Source: SZUA-430 sp964547645
GTDB lineage: Bacteria; Pseudomonadota; Alphaproteobacteria; Micropepsales; Micropepsaceae
DNA length: 64,000 bases
NCBI GenBank assembly: GCA_964547645.1
Contig: CAZJOM010000002.1
Coordinates: 1 to 64,000, forward strand
Direction of reading: 5' to 3'
Made by a program: the position numbers and the translations under genes. The notes under the pieces are model-generated. The model was not told the DNA's origin, did no database searches, and saw only the letters and a program-made list of their open reading frames with translations. Positions 42,791 through 51,208 of the stretch are shown in pieces; position 1 is the stretch's first letter, and the number at the start of each line of letters is the position of its first letter.

Positions 42791-43837
42791 ATGTCAGCAA
42801 ACGTGGCCCCGGCCGGTGGACAGCACAAGACTGATGTCGTCATCATCGGTGCGGGGCCGATCGGGATATTTGCCGTGTTCGAACTGGGCCTGCTCGATCT
42901 CAAAGCGCATCTGATCGACATTTTAGATCGGCCGGGCGGGCAGTGCACCGAACTCTATCCGGAAAAGCCGATCTACGACATTCCAGGTCTCGTCGAAGTG
43001 ACGGGGCAGGGGCTCACCGACAAGCTGATGGAGCAGATCAAGCCGTTCGGCGCGACGTTTCACCTGTCGCAGATGGCGGAGTCGTTGGAGCGCGTGGGCG
43101 ACGGCTGGCGGGTCACGACGGATGCGGGGACACAGATTGAAGCGCGTGTGGTGGTGATTGCAGCGGGCGGCGGCAGCTTCACGCCGAAGAAGCCGCCGAT
43201 CCCGGGTATCGAAGGCTACGAGAACACGTCGGTGTTCTATGCCGTCCGCAAGATGGAGCGGTTTCGCGACAAGGTCGTAGTGATCGCCGGCGGCGGCGAC
43301 TCGGCGCTCGACTGGACGCTGAACTTGCAGCCGATCGCGAAAAAGTTGGTGCTTGTGCATCACCGCGACGGTTTCCGTGCGGCGCCCGATAGTGTGAACA
43401 AGATGCGCGCACTCGTGGCCGAGGGGAAGATGGAGTTCCAGGTCGCGAACATCAAAAGCTTGAACGGCGCCGGCGGGCAGCTGGAATCGCTGACGCTGAA
43501 CACGAAGGAGAAGGGCGACTATCAGTTGCCGGCGGAGATGCTGTTGCCGTTTTTCGGGCTCACCATGAAGCTCGGGCCGGTCGCGAATTTCGGGATCAAT
43601 CTGCATGAGAACTTGATCCCGGTCGATACCGAGAAGTTCGAGTCCACGACGCCGGGGATCTTTGCGATCGGCGACATCAACACGTATCCGGGCAAGTTGA
43701 AGCTGATTTTGTCGGGCTTCCACGAAGGCGCCTTGATGGCGCAGCAGGCGTTCCGCTATTGCAAGCCGGACGAGAAGCTACGATTCCAATACACGACGTC
43801 GTCCTCGAGCCTGCAAAAGAAACTGGGTGTTGCGTGA
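42791..43837 (+). CDS. Ferredoxin-NADP reductase, thioredoxin-reductase-like type
   Basis: 348-residue flavoprotein with FAD fold GAGPIGIFAVFELG and NADP fold GGGDSALDW; GDINTYPGKLKLILSGFHEGALMAQQA is the second FAD block. The CxxC redox pair of thioredoxin reductase is absent, as expected in this FNR group. It overlaps the [2Fe-2S] ferredoxin gene by four bases (GTGA), which is its obvious partner. Confidence 0.92.
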   Translation: MSANVAPAGGQHKTDVVIIGAGPIGIFAVFELGLLDLKAHLIDILDRPGGQCTELYPEKPIYDIPGLVEVTGQGLTDKLMEQIKPFGATFHLSQMAESLERVGDGWRVTTDAGTQIEARVVVIAAGGGSFTPKKPPIPGIEGYENTSVFYAVRKMERFRDKVVVIAGGGDSALDWTLNLQPIAKKLVLVHHRDGFRAAPDSVNKMRALVAEGKMEFQVANIKSLNGAGGQLESLTLNTKEKGDYQLPAEMLLPFFGLTMKLGPVANFGINLHENLIPVDTEKFESTTPGIFAIGDINTYPGKLKLILSGFHEGALMAQQAFRYCKPDEKLRFQYTTSSSSLQKKLGVA

Positions 43838-44148
43838 AACTGATCGTTACCGACCGCGAAGGCAAAGTGCACGAACTGACCGCGCGCGAAGATTGGAGCG
43901 CGATGGAGGTGATCCGCGACGCGAACCTGCCGCTCTCGGCCGAATGCGGCGGCGCCTGCGCGTGCGCGACGTGTCATGTCTATGTCGATGACGCCTGGGT
44001 CGCGCGGCTGCCCGCGGCGCAACAGCAAGAAGTCGATATGCTCGACTTTGGGGTCGCGGTGCAGGAGAACTCCAGACTCTCTTGCCAGATCAAGATGAGT
44101 GCGGAGACAGACGGGCTTGTCGTGACCCTTGCGCCGGAGAGTCTGTAG
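43834..44148 (+). CDS. [2Fe-2S] ferredoxin, adrenodoxin type
   Basis: 104 residues. Ligands Cys38, Cys44, Cys47 and Cys84 follow C-x5-C-x2-C-x36-C. GTG start overlaps the reductase stop. The pair could feed electrons to a P450, a Rieske oxygenase or iron-sulfur assembly; none is adjacent. Confidence 0.93.
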   Translation: MKLIVTDREGKVHELTAREDWSAMEVIRDANLPLSAECGGACACATCHVYVDDAWVARLPAAQQQEVDMLDFGVAVQENSRLSCQIKMSAETDGLVVTLAPESL

Positions 44149-44213
44149 CTGCCGCGCTTGCGCCAACAACGCGCTTGCCCCTTGCAACATCGCCGCCGCA
44201 TCGATAAATAAAG

Positions 44214-44230
44214 AAAGCGATTGCTTTTTT
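44214..44230 (+). terminator. Possible weak intrinsic terminator after the ferredoxin gene
   Basis: AAAGC-GATT-GCTTT with six T in total at the 3' end (stem of five, partly A-T). Small, so low confidence. Confidence 0.3.
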
Positions 44231-44267
44231 AATTCCGACGCTCGACGTTGTCAGCGGGTTGGAACAG

Positions 44268-45647
44268 ATGTCGGTCATGCAAACGGGAACGTGGGCGGAA
44301 CTTGCGTCGGCGCGCTATGCGGCGTCGACGGGGATGTTCAGCATCGGGATCGCGCTGCACGCGTTCAATGCGTTCATTGCCTCGACGACAATGCCCAGCG
44401 CTGCCGTTGAACTCGACGCGGTGTCGCTCCTCAGTTGGGCGACGGCCGGCTATCTCGTCGCATCCATTGTCGGGGGAGCTGCTGCGGCGGCGTTGAAGGT
44501 GCGGTTTGGCGCGCAAGCCGCTTTGCTGGGCGCGTCGGTTGCGTTTGTTGCCGGATCGATCTTGTTCGGAACAGCGGGCGCCGCGTTGCCGCTTGTCGCG
44601 GGGCGTGTCCTGCAAGGTGCAGGCGAGGGTGTCGTTATGGCGTGCTGCTACATGCTAATACCGGAAATCTTTCCGAAATCGCTTGTGCCGCGTGTCTTCG
44701 CGCTTGAGTCCGTCGTGTGGGCCGCCGCCGCGTTCGGCGGACCGTTGGTTGCGGGCGCGATCAGCGAATACGCGTCGTGGCGGGCGGCGGCGATGGTGAG
44801 CGTGCCGGTATCGCTTGTGTTCATGGCGTTGGTGCCGCTTTGTACGCCGCGGGCAAGCGGGACCGAGCGCGTTGCGGTGGCGTTGCCGCTCTTGCAGTTG
44901 GGTTTGGTCGCGGCGGGCGTATTCTTGCTGTCGACTTGCGCCGGGATTGCGAACGCGTGGAGCGCGGCGGTCGCGCTGGTGGCGGGTTGCGCGGCGCTGA
45001 TTGCAGCCGTCGCCATCGACGATCGCATGTCCGCGCGGTTACTGCCGCGCGGTGCGTTCGCGATGTCGCATCCGGTCGGCGCGGGATTGCTGCTGGTGTT
45101 GCTGATGACACTGGTCGAAGCACCGGCTGCGATCTATGTCGCGTTTCTCGGCGCAAAGGTGTGGGGCCTTGGTCCGCTGACCGCCGGATTCTTGAGCGCG
45201 ATCGGTGCCATCACCTGGAGCTTCACGGCGATTGCGGTCTCGCATATGCCGCGTCTTTCGGCGGCGGCTCATGTTCGGCCGGCGCCGCTTATTCTGGCTG
45301 CGGGGCTTGGCCTGCAAGCGATGGCGCTGATCTTCGAGTCGCTTGCTGCGGCGGTGGCGGCGCAGGCGCTGGTCGGCATGGCGTTCGGATTCAGCTGGGC
45401 ACGGTTGTGCGAGCACGTGATGAGCGTTGCGCCGGACGACGAACGCGACTTCGCAATGGGGGCGCTGCCGACCGTGCAGTCAGCGGGGCTTTCGGTCGGC
45501 ACGGCGCTGTTCGGCGCGGCGGCGGCGTGGTCAGGCTTGCGGGCGCATCAAACGGCGGACGAGGTTGTGGCGGTTATCGCGCCGCTGTTCGCCATTGCTG
45601 CCGTGATCGCGGTCGCGTCGACGATCGCCGCACGCCGGGCCGCTTGA
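44268..45647 (+). CDS. MFS drug/metabolite transporter
   Basis: 459 residues with 13-14 hydrophobic helices and the drug-transporter-like motif GRVLQGAGEGVVMACCYMLIPEIFP between helices 4 and 5. Layout fits the 14-helix DHA2 group. ATG at 44268 preferred over TTG at 44259. The substrate is unknown. Convergent with the HxlR gene, 40 bases between stops. Confidence 0.83.
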   Translation: MSVMQTGTWAELASARYAASTGMFSIGIALHAFNAFIASTTMPSAAVELDAVSLLSWATAGYLVASIVGGAAAAALKVRFGAQAALLGASVAFVAGSILFGTAGAALPLVAGRVLQGAGEGVVMACCYMLIPEIFPKSLVPRVFALESVVWAAAAFGGPLVAGAISEYASWRAAAMVSVPVSLVFMALVPLCTPRASGTERVAVALPLLQLGLVAAGVFLLSTCAGIANAWSAAVALVAGCAALIAAVAIDDRMSARLLPRGAFAMSHPVGAGLLLVLLMTLVEAPAAIYVAFLGAKVWGLGPLTAGFLSAIGAITWSFTAIAVSHMPRLSAAAHVRPAPLILAAGLGLQAMALIFESLAAAVAAQALVGMAFGFSWARLCEHVMSVAPDDERDFAMGALPTVQSAGLSVGTALFGAAAAWSGLRAHQTADEVVAVIAPLFAIAAVIAVASTIAARRAA

Positions 45648-45687
45648 TACGCGGGGCCAGGTTGTTGTGCGACTGGTGCGGTGGCTT

Positions 45688-46340
45688 TCATGACCGCGTT
45701 CGGTTTGGTTTTGTTTTCGCGCGCGGCGTGATCACCGGTTCGACGTCGTCAGGGCGCATGACCCTGCCTTGTTCGTCAACATAGGAGATCGTGACCCTTT
45801 GACCGGACGATTTCGAGCGCAGGGTCAGCGGCGGCGGCTCGNNNNNNNNNNNNNNNNNNNNNNNNNNNNNNNNNNNNNNNNNNNNNNNNNNNNNNNNNNN
45901 NNNNNNNNNNNNNNNNNNNNNNNNNNNNNNNNNNNNNNNNNGATCGTGACCCTTTGACCGGACGATTTCGAGCGCAGGGTCAGCGGCGGCGGCTCGCCTT
46001 CGCCAAGCCAGCGGTCGCCCCACGCGGTCATGGCCATGAAGGGCAGAGCAAGTGTCATTCCCATGTCGGTCAACGGATACTCGATGCGCGCGCGCTGGCG
46101 CCCCTCGCGGTATTCGCGCCGCTCCATGATGCCGGTTTCCACAAGGCCGGCAAGGCGGTTGCTCAGCACGGAGCGCGGCACGTCGAGCTCGGACTGAAAG
46201 TCGTCGAAGCGCCGCACGCCGTAGAGCGCAGAGCGCAATATCATGAGCGTCCACCGGTCGCCGATCAGCTCGAAGCTCTTCGACAGGTTGCAGACGGAGG
46301 CGGGCACCGGCGAGCGCCGAACGAGCGGGGCATCGGTCAT
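45688..46340 (-). CDS. HxlR-family transcriptional regulator, interrupted by an assembly gap
   Basis: Winged-helix regulator. KSFELIGDRWTLMILRSALYGVRRFDDFQ then SVLSNRLAGLVETGIMERREY is the HxlR pattern, with CNLSK giving the usual N-terminal Cys. The frame meets a 100-N run at 45842-45941, but both edges carry the same 55 bases; joining them by one copy gives an unbroken 165-residue protein ending VTISYVDEQ to NRTRS. Divergent from the dienelactone hydrolase gene, with a palindromic operator between them. Confidence 0.85.
45787..45841. repeat. 55-mer at left edge of the first N-run
   Basis: Identical to 45942-45996 on the other side of the N-run. Reads as an unmerged contig overlap, not a biological duplication. 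Confidence 0.9.
45842..45941. other. Assembly gap, 100 N
   Basis: Exactly 100 N, flanked by identical 55-mers. Joining the flanks by one 55-mer restores the HxlR frame, so no bases are likely missing. Confidence 0.95.
45942..45996. repeat. 55-mer at right edge of the first N-run
   Basis: Second copy of 45787-45841, at the edge of the next contig. Confidence 0.9.
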
Positions 46341-46389
46341 GGGTGGAGACTAGCTGAGTTGCAATTCTGGAGCTAGGGATGTAATGGTG

Positions 46390-46406
46390 AGTCCATAATA
46401 TGGACT
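46390..46406. promoter_or_regulatory. Palindromic operator between HxlR and dienelactone hydrolase genes
   Basis: AGTCCAT-AAT-ATGGACT, seven-base arms with a three-base spacer, in the 82-base divergent region. Size and place fit an HxlR dimer site that controls both genes. Confidence 0.65.
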
Positions 46407-46422
46407 TAAATTGGAGCCTCTT

Positions 46423-47238
46423 ATGCCGCCACATGATTTGACCAAGGACGATCCGCTCGACGATTTCAGGCACCCGTCGATCACACTCGACGGCGTCACG
46501 AAGACGGTGCATGTCGCCGGGACCGGGCCGGCCGTGATCGTGATGACCGAAATGCCGGGGATCAGCCCGCATGTGGCGCGCTTTGCGCGTTGGGTGCGCG
46601 ATGCGGGCTTCACCGTCTACATGCCGTCCTTGTTCGGCCGCGACGGCGCGGTGCCGAACGCCGCGGAAGGTGCCGCCGTCTTTCAGCGGGCTTGCGTGAG
46701 TGCTGAGTTCCGCGCTTTTGCGGCGAACGAGAGCAGTCCGGTGACGCAATGGCTGCGTGCGCTGGCGCGCTTTGCGCATGAGGCTTGCGGCGGGCCGGGC
46801 GTCGGTGCAATCGGGATGTGTTTCACAGGGAATTTTGCCCTCACGATGATGCTGGAGCCGGCCATGTTGGCGCCGGTGTTGTCGCAGCCGTCATTGCCGA
46901 TGAACGATCCGGCAGGGATGCACATTGCGCCGGACGAGCTTGCCGCCGTGCGCGCACGGTTGGAGCGCGAGGACCTGACCGTTCTTGCCTATCGTTTTGC
47001 CGGCGACCGGATCTGCAAGGCGGAGCGGTTTGCCGCCTATGCACGGGCGCTCGGGGATCGCTTTGTGGCGCGGGAATTGCCGGACAGCGCGGCAAACACA
47101 GAGGTGGCGCCGTTCTTCGCAACGCACGTGGCGTATCCGCATAGCGTGGTCACGCAGCACCTGATCGATGAAGCGGGCCAGCCGACCGTCAAGGCGCGGG
47201 ATGAGATATTGGCGTTCTTCAAGCGACGGCTGGGGTGA
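46423..47238 (+). CDS. Dienelactone hydrolase family protein
   Basis: 271 residues, alpha/beta hydrolase with a Cys nucleophile in GMCFTGNF (the DLH G-x-C-x-G form), an MPGISPH oxyanion loop, and acid plus His in the C-terminal third (FFATHVAYPHSV). GGAG lies eight bases before the ATG at 46423. Divergent from and probably regulated by the HxlR protein. The natural lactone is unknown. Confidence 0.86.
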   Translation: MPPHDLTKDDPLDDFRHPSITLDGVTKTVHVAGTGPAVIVMTEMPGISPHVARFARWVRDAGFTVYMPSLFGRDGAVPNAAEGAAVFQRACVSAEFRAFAANESSPVTQWLRALARFAHEACGGPGVGAIGMCFTGNFALTMMLEPAMLAPVLSQPSLPMNDPAGMHIAPDELAAVRARLEREDLTVLAYRFAGDRICKAERFAAYARALGDRFVARELPDSAANTEVAPFFATHVAYPHSVVTQHLIDEAGQPTVKARDEILAFFKRRLG

Positions 47239-47278
47239 CGAGGGAGCGGGGTGAGGGGAATGTCGACGTCGGTGATGC

Positions 47279-47333
47279 CGAAGGGGCGAGCGCGTTGACG
47301 AAGGCGGGGCGGTGCCCACCGTACCGGCTTCGC
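47279..47333. repeat. 55-mer at left edge of the second N-run
   Basis: Identical to 47434-47488 on the other side of the N-run. Confidence 0.9.
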
Positions 47334-47433
47334 NNNNNNNNNNNNNNNNNNNNNNNNNNNNNNNNNNNNNNNNNNNNNNNNNNNNNNNNNNNNNNNNNNN
47401 NNNNNNNNNNNNNNNNNNNNNNNNNNNNNNNNN
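47334..47433. other. Assembly gap, 100 N
   Basis: Exactly 100 N, flanked by identical 55-mers, inside the coxL remnant. Probably an unmerged overlap; a collapsed tandem repeat is less likely. Confidence 0.93.
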
Positions 47434-47488
47434 CGAAGGGGCGAGCGCGTTGACGAAGGCGGGGCGGTGCCCACCGTACCGGCTTCGC
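47434..47488. repeat. 55-mer at right edge of the second N-run
   Basis: Second copy of 47279-47333. Confidence 0.9.
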
Positions 47489-47549
47489 GGCACTCACCGC
47501 GATTCCAGGGTTGCTCAGGGGCGATAGCGTCTGGCAAGTGTCGGCGCAC

Positions 47550-47936
47550 TCAATCGACGACGCAGTCGGCCTCCGTTTCGATGAGCCACTCCGGATCGAT
47601 GAAACGCGCGACACCGACAAACGTACATGCCGGCCTGATTCCGCGAAACACTTCGCCGTGCGCGTCGGCTGCTTCACGCCAACGCGTCACATCGGTGAGC
47701 ATAAGGCGAGTGCGCACGACGTTCTCTGGGCGGCCGCCCGCGCTTGCGATGGCCGCGAGGGTGATTTCAAGGCAGCGGCGCGTTTGTGCCTTCAAGTCAC
47801 CCGGTGCAATGGTTCTGCCTGCGGGATCGAGCGGCGCTGTGCCAGACACAGCGATGAGGTTTCCCGCACGGACGGCACGGCTGAAGCCGATGATGGACTC
47901 GAAGGGAGAATTTGCCGAAATCAGCTGGCGAGGCAT
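47550..47936 (-). CDS. RidA-family (YjgF/YER057c/UK114) protein
   Basis: 128 residues. Typical order: GNLIAVSGTAPLDPAG, LEITLAAIASAGG, VVRTRLMLTDVTRW and RPACTFVGVARFIDPEWLIETEADCVV. The substrate-binding Arg of RTRLML is present and a Glu lies near the end, as in deaminase-active RidA members. ATG at 47936 is 23 bases after the coxL-like stop, so the two are co-transcribed. Confidence 0.9.
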   Translation of the reverse strand: MPRQLISANSPFESIIGFSRAVRAGNLIAVSGTAPLDPAGRTIAPGDLKAQTRRCLEITLAAIASAGGRPENVVRTRLMLTDVTRWREAADAHGEVFRGIRPACTFVGVARFIDPEWLIETEADCVVD

Positions 47937-47959
47937 GAGCGATCTCCAACGCGCATCCG

Positions 47960-50272
47960 CTAAGCCGCAGCTCTTCCTTTCGTGATCTCCCAGATCTTCA
48001 GTGGGGTCAGGGGCATGTCGACGTGGGTGATGTTGAAGGGGGCAAGGGCGTTGACGACGGCGTTGACGAAGGCGGGAGCTGCTCCCACCGTGCCGGCTTC
48101 GCCGCAGCCCTTGACGCCGAGCGGGTTCGTCTTGCACGGGATCGCGTTCGTCTTAAACGTCATCTTCGGCATGTTGTCGGCGCGCGGCATCCAGTAGTCC
48201 ATGAAGGAGCCGGTGACGAGTTGGCCGCTGTCGTTGTCATAGACGGCGACTTCGCCCATCGCTTGGCCGAGGCCCTGAACGACGCCGCCGTGTACTTGGC
48301 CGGCTACGAGCAACGGGTTGATGATCGTGCCGAAATCGTCGACGACGGTGTAGCGGGTGATCTCCGTCGTGCCGGTTTCGGGGTCGATCTCGACTTCGCA
48401 GACGTGGCAGCCGTTCGGCCAGGTGTTGTTCGCGTTCTTGAACTCGCCTGCGGCGGCGATGCCTTCGACATCGTCGACGTTGGCTTGCGTCTTGGCGATG
48501 CGTGCAACATCGAAGAGGCCAATCGACCGGTCGGTGCCGGCGATGCGGAACTTAGCATCGGCGAACTCGATGTCGGCCGCGGCCGCTTCCAGTTCGTTGG
48601 AGGCGATGACCTTGCCCTTTTCGACGATGTCTTTGACGGCGACGCCGATCGCACCGCCCGCCATGGTCAGCGAGCGCGAGCCGCCGGTGCCGCCGCCGGC
48701 CTTGATCGCATCGCTGTCGCCGGAGGTGACCTTCACGATCTCGATCGGAACGCCGAGGCGTTCAGCGACGAGCTGGGCGTAGGCGGTTTCGTGGCCTTGC
48801 CCGTTCGACTGCGTTCCTGCAATGACGTGGACTTCACCGTCGGCACGTACTTCGATATGCGCCATCTCGAAGCCGCCTGCGGTCTTTTCGACGTAGTAGG
48901 CCATGCCGATACCCGCGATTTTGCCGCGCGACTTCGCGGTTGTCGCGCGCGCTTTGAAGCCGCTCCAATCGGCCAGCTTCATCGCGTCGTCCATGTTGTG
49001 GGCAAAGTCGCCGCTGTCGAGCATGCCGCCGGCCGGGAACTGGTAGGGCATGGCGGCGGGCTTGATGAAGTTCTTGCGGCGCAGTTCGGTGGCGTCGACT
49101 TTCAGTTCGCCAGCCGCTTTATCGATCAGGCGTTCGATCACGTAGGCGGCTTCCGGACGGCCGGCGCCGCGGTAGGCGTCAACGGGCACGGTGTTAGTGA
49201 AGACGCACTTCGTGGCCGTATAGAAGGCTGGGATCGCGTACACGCCAACTTGCATGCCGGGGGCGGCCATGGTCGGCACGAACGGGGCGAAGTAGGAGAG
49301 GTGTCCACCCATCGCTGCCGTTGTCGTTGTGCGGATGGCGAGGATGCGGTTGTCTTTGTCGAAGGCGAGCGACGATTCAGTCACGTGGTCGCGGCCTTGT
49401 GTGTCTGAGAGGAATGCCTCGGCGCGCTCCGAGGTCCACTTGACGGGGCGGCCGAGTTTTTTGGCTGCGAACAGGACGAGCGGGTACTCGTGATAGATGA
49501 ACGACTTCATGCCGAAGCCGCCGCCGACGTCTTTTGTGATGACGCGCAGCTTGGTGTCCGGGATGCCCAGGATAGCCTTGGCGATGCCGCCGCGCATGCC
49601 GTGAACGCCTTGGCTGCCGGTATAGAGCGTGTACTTGTCGGCGGCTGCATCGTAGGCGCCCATGCAGGCGCGCGGCTCCATGGCGTTGACGACGACGCGC
49701 TGGTTGACGAGCTTCAACGTCGTGACATGGGTGGCTTTGGCGAAGGCTTCATCGACCGCGGCCTTGTTGCCGAGCTCGTGGTCGAGGGCGACGTTTGACT
49801 TCATTTGCGGGTGGATGGGTGGCGCGGTAAGGGCGGCGACCGTGTCGACGACGGGCGTGCGTTCCTCATAGTCGACGCGGATGAGTTCGGCGGCGTCGCG
49901 GGCCTGGCCCGCCGTTTCGGCGATGACGGCGGCGACGGGTTCGCCCAGGTGCGTCACCAGATCCTTCGCGAGAATATAGCGCGGCGGGACGACCATCGGG
50001 GTGCCATCCTTGTGCGGCATCACGGCGACGCAGGGGATTGGTTTGAGCCCCGCGGCTTCGAGGTCCTTGTGGGTATAGACGGCCAAAACACCGGGGGCTT
50101 CACGGGCGGCGAGCGTGTCGATCGCGCCGAGCTTCGCGTGTGCGTGCGGCGAACGCAGCAACACCGCGTGCACCGCGCCGGGCAGCGTGAGGTCGTCCGA
50201 GAACTGACCTTTGCCCGTGATGAGACGATCGTCCTCGAGCCGGGGGACCGGCTGGCCTGAACCGAACTTCAT
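47960..50272 (-). CDS. Molybdenum hydroxylase large subunit (xanthine dehydrogenase / CoxL family, form II type)
   Basis: 770 residues with both molybdopterin domains. The loop AYRGAGRPEA marks the form II group; true CO dehydrogenase would have AYRCSFR. The active-site Glu lies in GCGEAGTVG and the cofactor loops in QSNGQGHETAYAQ and GGGTGGSRS. It should need a FAD subunit and a 2Fe-2S subunit, but neither is adjacent, so it is an orphan large subunit here. The moaA gene is 2.5 kb away. Likely an aldehyde or N-heterocycle hydroxylase. Confidence 0.9.
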   Translation of the reverse strand: MKFGSGQPVPRLEDDRLITGKGQFSDDLTLPGAVHAVLLRSPHAHAKLGAIDTLAAREAPGVLAVYTHKDLEAAGLKPIPCVAVMPHKDGTPMVVPPRYILAKDLVTHLGEPVAAVIAETAGQARDAAELIRVDYEERTPVVDTVAALTAPPIHPQMKSNVALDHELGNKAAVDEAFAKATHVTTLKLVNQRVVVNAMEPRACMGAYDAAADKYTLYTGSQGVHGMRGGIAKAILGIPDTKLRVITKDVGGGFGMKSFIYHEYPLVLFAAKKLGRPVKWTSERAEAFLSDTQGRDHVTESSLAFDKDNRILAIRTTTTAAMGGHLSYFAPFVPTMAAPGMQVGVYAIPAFYTATKCVFTNTVPVDAYRGAGRPEAAYVIERLIDKAAGELKVDATELRRKNFIKPAAMPYQFPAGGMLDSGDFAHNMDDAMKLADWSGFKARATTAKSRGKIAGIGMAYYVEKTAGGFEMAHIEVRADGEVHVIAGTQSNGQGHETAYAQLVAERLGVPIEIVKVTSGDSDAIKAGGGTGGSRSLTMAGGAIGVAVKDIVEKGKVIASNELEAAAADIEFADAKFRIAGTDRSIGLFDVARIAKTQANVDDVEGIAAAGEFKNANNTWPNGCHVCEVEIDPETGTTEITRYTVVDDFGTIINPLLVAGQVHGGVVQGLGQAMGEVAVYDNDSGQLVTGSFMDYWMPRADNMPKMTFKTNAIPCKTNPLGVKGCGEAGTVGAAPAFVNAVVNALAPFNITHVDMPLTPLKIWEITKGRAAA

Positions 50273-50368
50273 GTTGTCGTGTCCTCAAGTGAGGGAATGG
50301 TGATTGGGGGGATGGTGGTTGGGTTCGGGCAGGGACGGTGTCGATCTCCAGTCCCCAAAACCCAATCC

Positions 50369-51148
50369 CTAATTGCGATAGCTGGGGTCTTTGCGGTCGA
50401 GCAAGCGAAGCATCGCCGGCCAGACCATCTTGTCGGCGAACGCGCTGCTGCTGTTCATGCCGGTAACTTGGCCAGCGACAACATCCGGAACGCCTTCGTT
50501 CGGCTGATTGATCTTTGTGCCGCCTGCCAGCGCCTTCACTTGGATGGTGCAGGCACGTTCCAGGTTATAGAGGCGCAGGAAAGCATCGGCGCAGGTTCTG
50601 CCGACGGTCAATGTGCCGTGGTTGCGCAGGATGAAGAGATTCTTCGTGCCAAAGTCTTTCACCAGGCGTGGACGTTCGTCGTGATTGAGGGCGACACCTT
50701 CATAGTCGTGATAGGCGACATCGTGATGAACCAGCATCGCATGCTGGCTGATCGGGAGCAGACCGTGTGCTTGGCACGAGACGGCAACGCCGTCGGCGGT
50801 GTGGACGTGGATCACCGCTTGCGCGTCTTCTCGGGCCATGTGGATGGCGGAGTGGATCGTGAAGCCTGCAGGGTTCACGGGGTGGGGGCTCTCCATCACC
50901 TTGTTGCCGTCGACGTCGATCTTCACCAGGCTCGAAGCCGTGATCTCGTCGAAGGTCATGCCATACGGGTTGATCAGGAAGTGATGCTCTGGCCCGGGAA
51001 TGCGCGCCGAGATGTGGGTGAAGATCATGTCGGCCCAGCCGTGGTGCGCAACCAGGCGGTACGTGGCAGCAAGATCGGTGCGGATCTGCCATTCCTCTTT
51101 CGAGACCTTGTCACGAACAGAGGGAAGGGCGTGCAGGGCGGCGGACAT
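50369..51148 (-). CDS. Class II aldolase / adducin-family protein
   Basis: 259 residues. Zinc His ligands in HVHTADG and a later HGTL loop, and the opening IRTDLAATYRLVAHHGWADMIFTHISARIPG, match the family. Members cut or isomerise small phospho- or hydroxy-sugars and related acids; adducin-like proteins of this size often lack a known substrate. ATG at 51148 has GGAG nine bases upstream. 96 bases before the coxL-like gene on the same strand. Confidence 0.87.
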   Translation of the reverse strand: MSAALHALPSVRDKVSKEEWQIRTDLAATYRLVAHHGWADMIFTHISARIPGPEHHFLINPYGMTFDEITASSLVKIDVDGNKVMESPHPVNPAGFTIHSAIHMAREDAQAVIHVHTADGVAVSCQAHGLLPISQHAMLVHHDVAYHDYEGVALNHDERPRLVKDFGTKNLFILRNHGTLTVGRTCADAFLRLYNLERACTIQVKALAGGTKINQPNEGVPDVVAGQVTGMNSSSAFADKMVWPAMLRLLDRKDPSYRN

Positions 51149-51208
51149 GGGCGAGGCTCCAATGCGGTTCGGGCTAAGAGTGGCCCCTTGGGTCATCAGC
51201 TGTCAAAT

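Larger units (their letters stand above)
47239..47518 (-). pseudogene. Degraded 3' fragment of a coxL-like molybdenum hydroxylase gene
   Basis: In pieces, the minus strand encodes REAGTVGTA, PAFVNALAPF and FGITDVDIPLTPL, closely matching the C-terminus of the intact coxL-like gene at 47960-50272 (GEAGTVGAA, PAFVNAVVNALAPF, FNITHVDMPLTPL). At least two frameshifts and a four-codon loss break the frame, even after the N-run at 47334-47433 and one copy of its flanking 55-mer are removed. It is a remnant left by duplication or recombination next to ridA. Confidence 0.72.

Noticed and set aside
45942..47333. HxlR and dienelactone hydrolase genes as an inserted island between two gaps
   Set aside because: The HxlR gene crosses the left join in frame and the flanks overlap by exactly 55 bases, which fits assembly breaks rather than an insertion.
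48023..49408. 461-codon open frame on the plus strand
   Set aside because: Antisense shadow of the molybdenum hydroxylase gene, no recognisable domain.
47960..50272. Carbon monoxide dehydrogenase
   Set aside because: The active-site loop is AYRGAGRPEA, not AYRCSFR, and coxM and coxS are absent.
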